A DNA stretch of 13,018 bases from DATJXG01 sp035500455 (GTDB taxonomy: Bacteria; Acidobacteriota; Terriglobia; Terriglobales; Acidobacteriaceae): NCBI GenBank assembly GCA_035500455.1, contig DATJXG010000222.1, positions 1-13,018 of the forward strand, given 5' to 3'. The stretch's first letter is position 1; the number at the start of each line of letters is the position of its first letter. Under the pieces are notes generated by a model. That model searched no databases. It was given only the letters and a program-made list of their open reading frames with translations, and was not told the origin of the DNA. Below are positions 12,458 through 13,018 of the stretch, one piece after another. Made by a program: the position numbers and the translations under genes.

Positions 12458-13018
12458 CTAGTTGCCTGCCGGAGCCAGGCCGGCTGTCATGGTTCCCGGC
12501 ACTTCATCCCCCCGGAAATACTGCCCTTTGGCCGCTCGCATCTCCGGCATCGCCGCGTACGGCTTGCTGTAATCGTTATTCGCGTTCCAGAACAAGAAGC
12601 CGATGCCGCCTTTGTTCTTCGCGGTCAGCACCTGCGTTTCGATATACTTCGGCGAGTAGGTTTTCGTCCGCCACGCAAACGCCTGCAGCCAGGGACGAAT
12701 CACCACGCCGCTGCCCGCGGTGATCTTCTCAAACCGCTCCATCGACTCGCCGATAAAATGCTCCGGCGCATCGCCCGGACGGGCAATGCCATCCATGCCG
12801 AAGAAGTGCGAGGGATAAATCATGGGCGAGAGCACATCGCAATGCTTCGCCATGGCCACAATGTCCTGCCCAGTGTGCGAAAGATCCACCGGCCGCTGCC
12901 ACGCCATAATCCCGAACACATCAAGCGAGAGCAGCACGCCCGTGGGATGCAGCTCGGCATATGCTTTCTTCAGGAAGTCGGCAATCACGTCCGAGCGGTG
13001 CCAGTCGGGATGCGCCGT
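12458..13018 (-). CDS. Putative glycoside hydrolase (DUF4015-type), C-terminal part, cut by window edge
   Basis: The frame is open from the window edge (reading TAHPDWHRSD before VIADFLKKAY) to the TAG at 12458-12460, giving 187 codons of an incomplete gene; the start lies beyond 13018. Visible motifs fit the TIM-barrel putative glycosyl hydrolase family known as DUF4015: VLLSLDVFGIMAW (strand with Asp), HCDVLSPMIYPSHFFGMDG, RPWLQAFAW and GGIGFLFWNANNDYSKPYAA. Substrate and catalytic residues are not established for this family, so no specific activity is assigned. A signal peptide cannot be judged because the N-terminus is missing. The tail after AAKGQYFRGDE is short and non-conserved. It converges on the secreted-protein gene across an inverted-repeat element. 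Confidence 0.85.
   Translation of the reverse strand, partial: TAHPDWHRSDVIADFLKKAYAELHPTGVLLSLDVFGIMAWQRPVDLSHTGQDIVAMAKHCDVLSPMIYPSHFFGMDGIARPGDAPEHFIGESMERFEKITAGSGVVIRPWLQAFAWRTKTYSPKYIETQVLTAKNKGGIGFLFWNANNDYSKPYAAMPEMRAAKGQYFRGDEVPGTMTAGLAPAGN

Noticed and set aside
1..13018. tRNA, rRNA, riboswitch or a dedicated defence system
   Set aside because: I looked for cloverleaf and rRNA-like segments and for nuclease, helicase, toxin-antitoxin and phage genes and saw none.

Overview
The window looks like part of a GC-rich Acidobacteriota chromosome, closest in style to the soil Terriglobia (Koribacter-like). The grounds are an RNase E/G with a linker-expanded S1 domain, a winged-helix regulator fused to a TolB-like domain and TPRs, a DUF4015-type glycoside hydrolase, a FecR/FN3/Ig-like membrane protein ahead of mreB, and many short intergenic repeats. 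The assignment is inferred from gene style; there is no rRNA gene to confirm it.

Region 1 (1-8852) is one minus-strand run. In transcription order it reads: FecR-domain membrane protein, mreB, mreC, mreD, mrdA (PBP2), rodA and the start of rng. This is the elongasome operon. MreB filaments, MreC and MreD guide the RodA glycosyltransferase and PBP2 transpeptidase pair that builds side-wall peptidoglycan. A dyad lies inside a predicted promoter ahead of the FecR gene. Only mreC and mreD are tightly coupled (1 nt apart). The other five junctions are 166-421 nt long, and each carries arrays of degenerate 7-nt repeats. At mreB/mreC and mreD/mrdA the arrays sit against the upstream stop and the downstream start and are reverse complements of each other, so the mRNA could fold into a stem joining the two gene ends. 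This is the most unusual feature of the window.

Region 2 (8853-9699) is decayed. It holds a 44-codon ORF that looks like a gene tail, the C-terminal remnant of a TPR protein broken by a one-base frameshift, a 3' remnant of a gene like the secreted protein at 11705, and a 142-bp inverted-repeat element.

Region 3 (9700-13018) holds an intact winged-helix/TPR regulator (minus), a divergent gene for a small exported protein (plus), a second inverted-repeat element with heptad arrays nested inside it, and the C-terminal part of a putative glycoside hydrolase (minus, cut by the window edge). Region 2 repeats the order 'TPR tail, secreted-protein tail, inverted-repeat element' seen in region 3. This suggests an old duplication of the module followed by an internal deletion.
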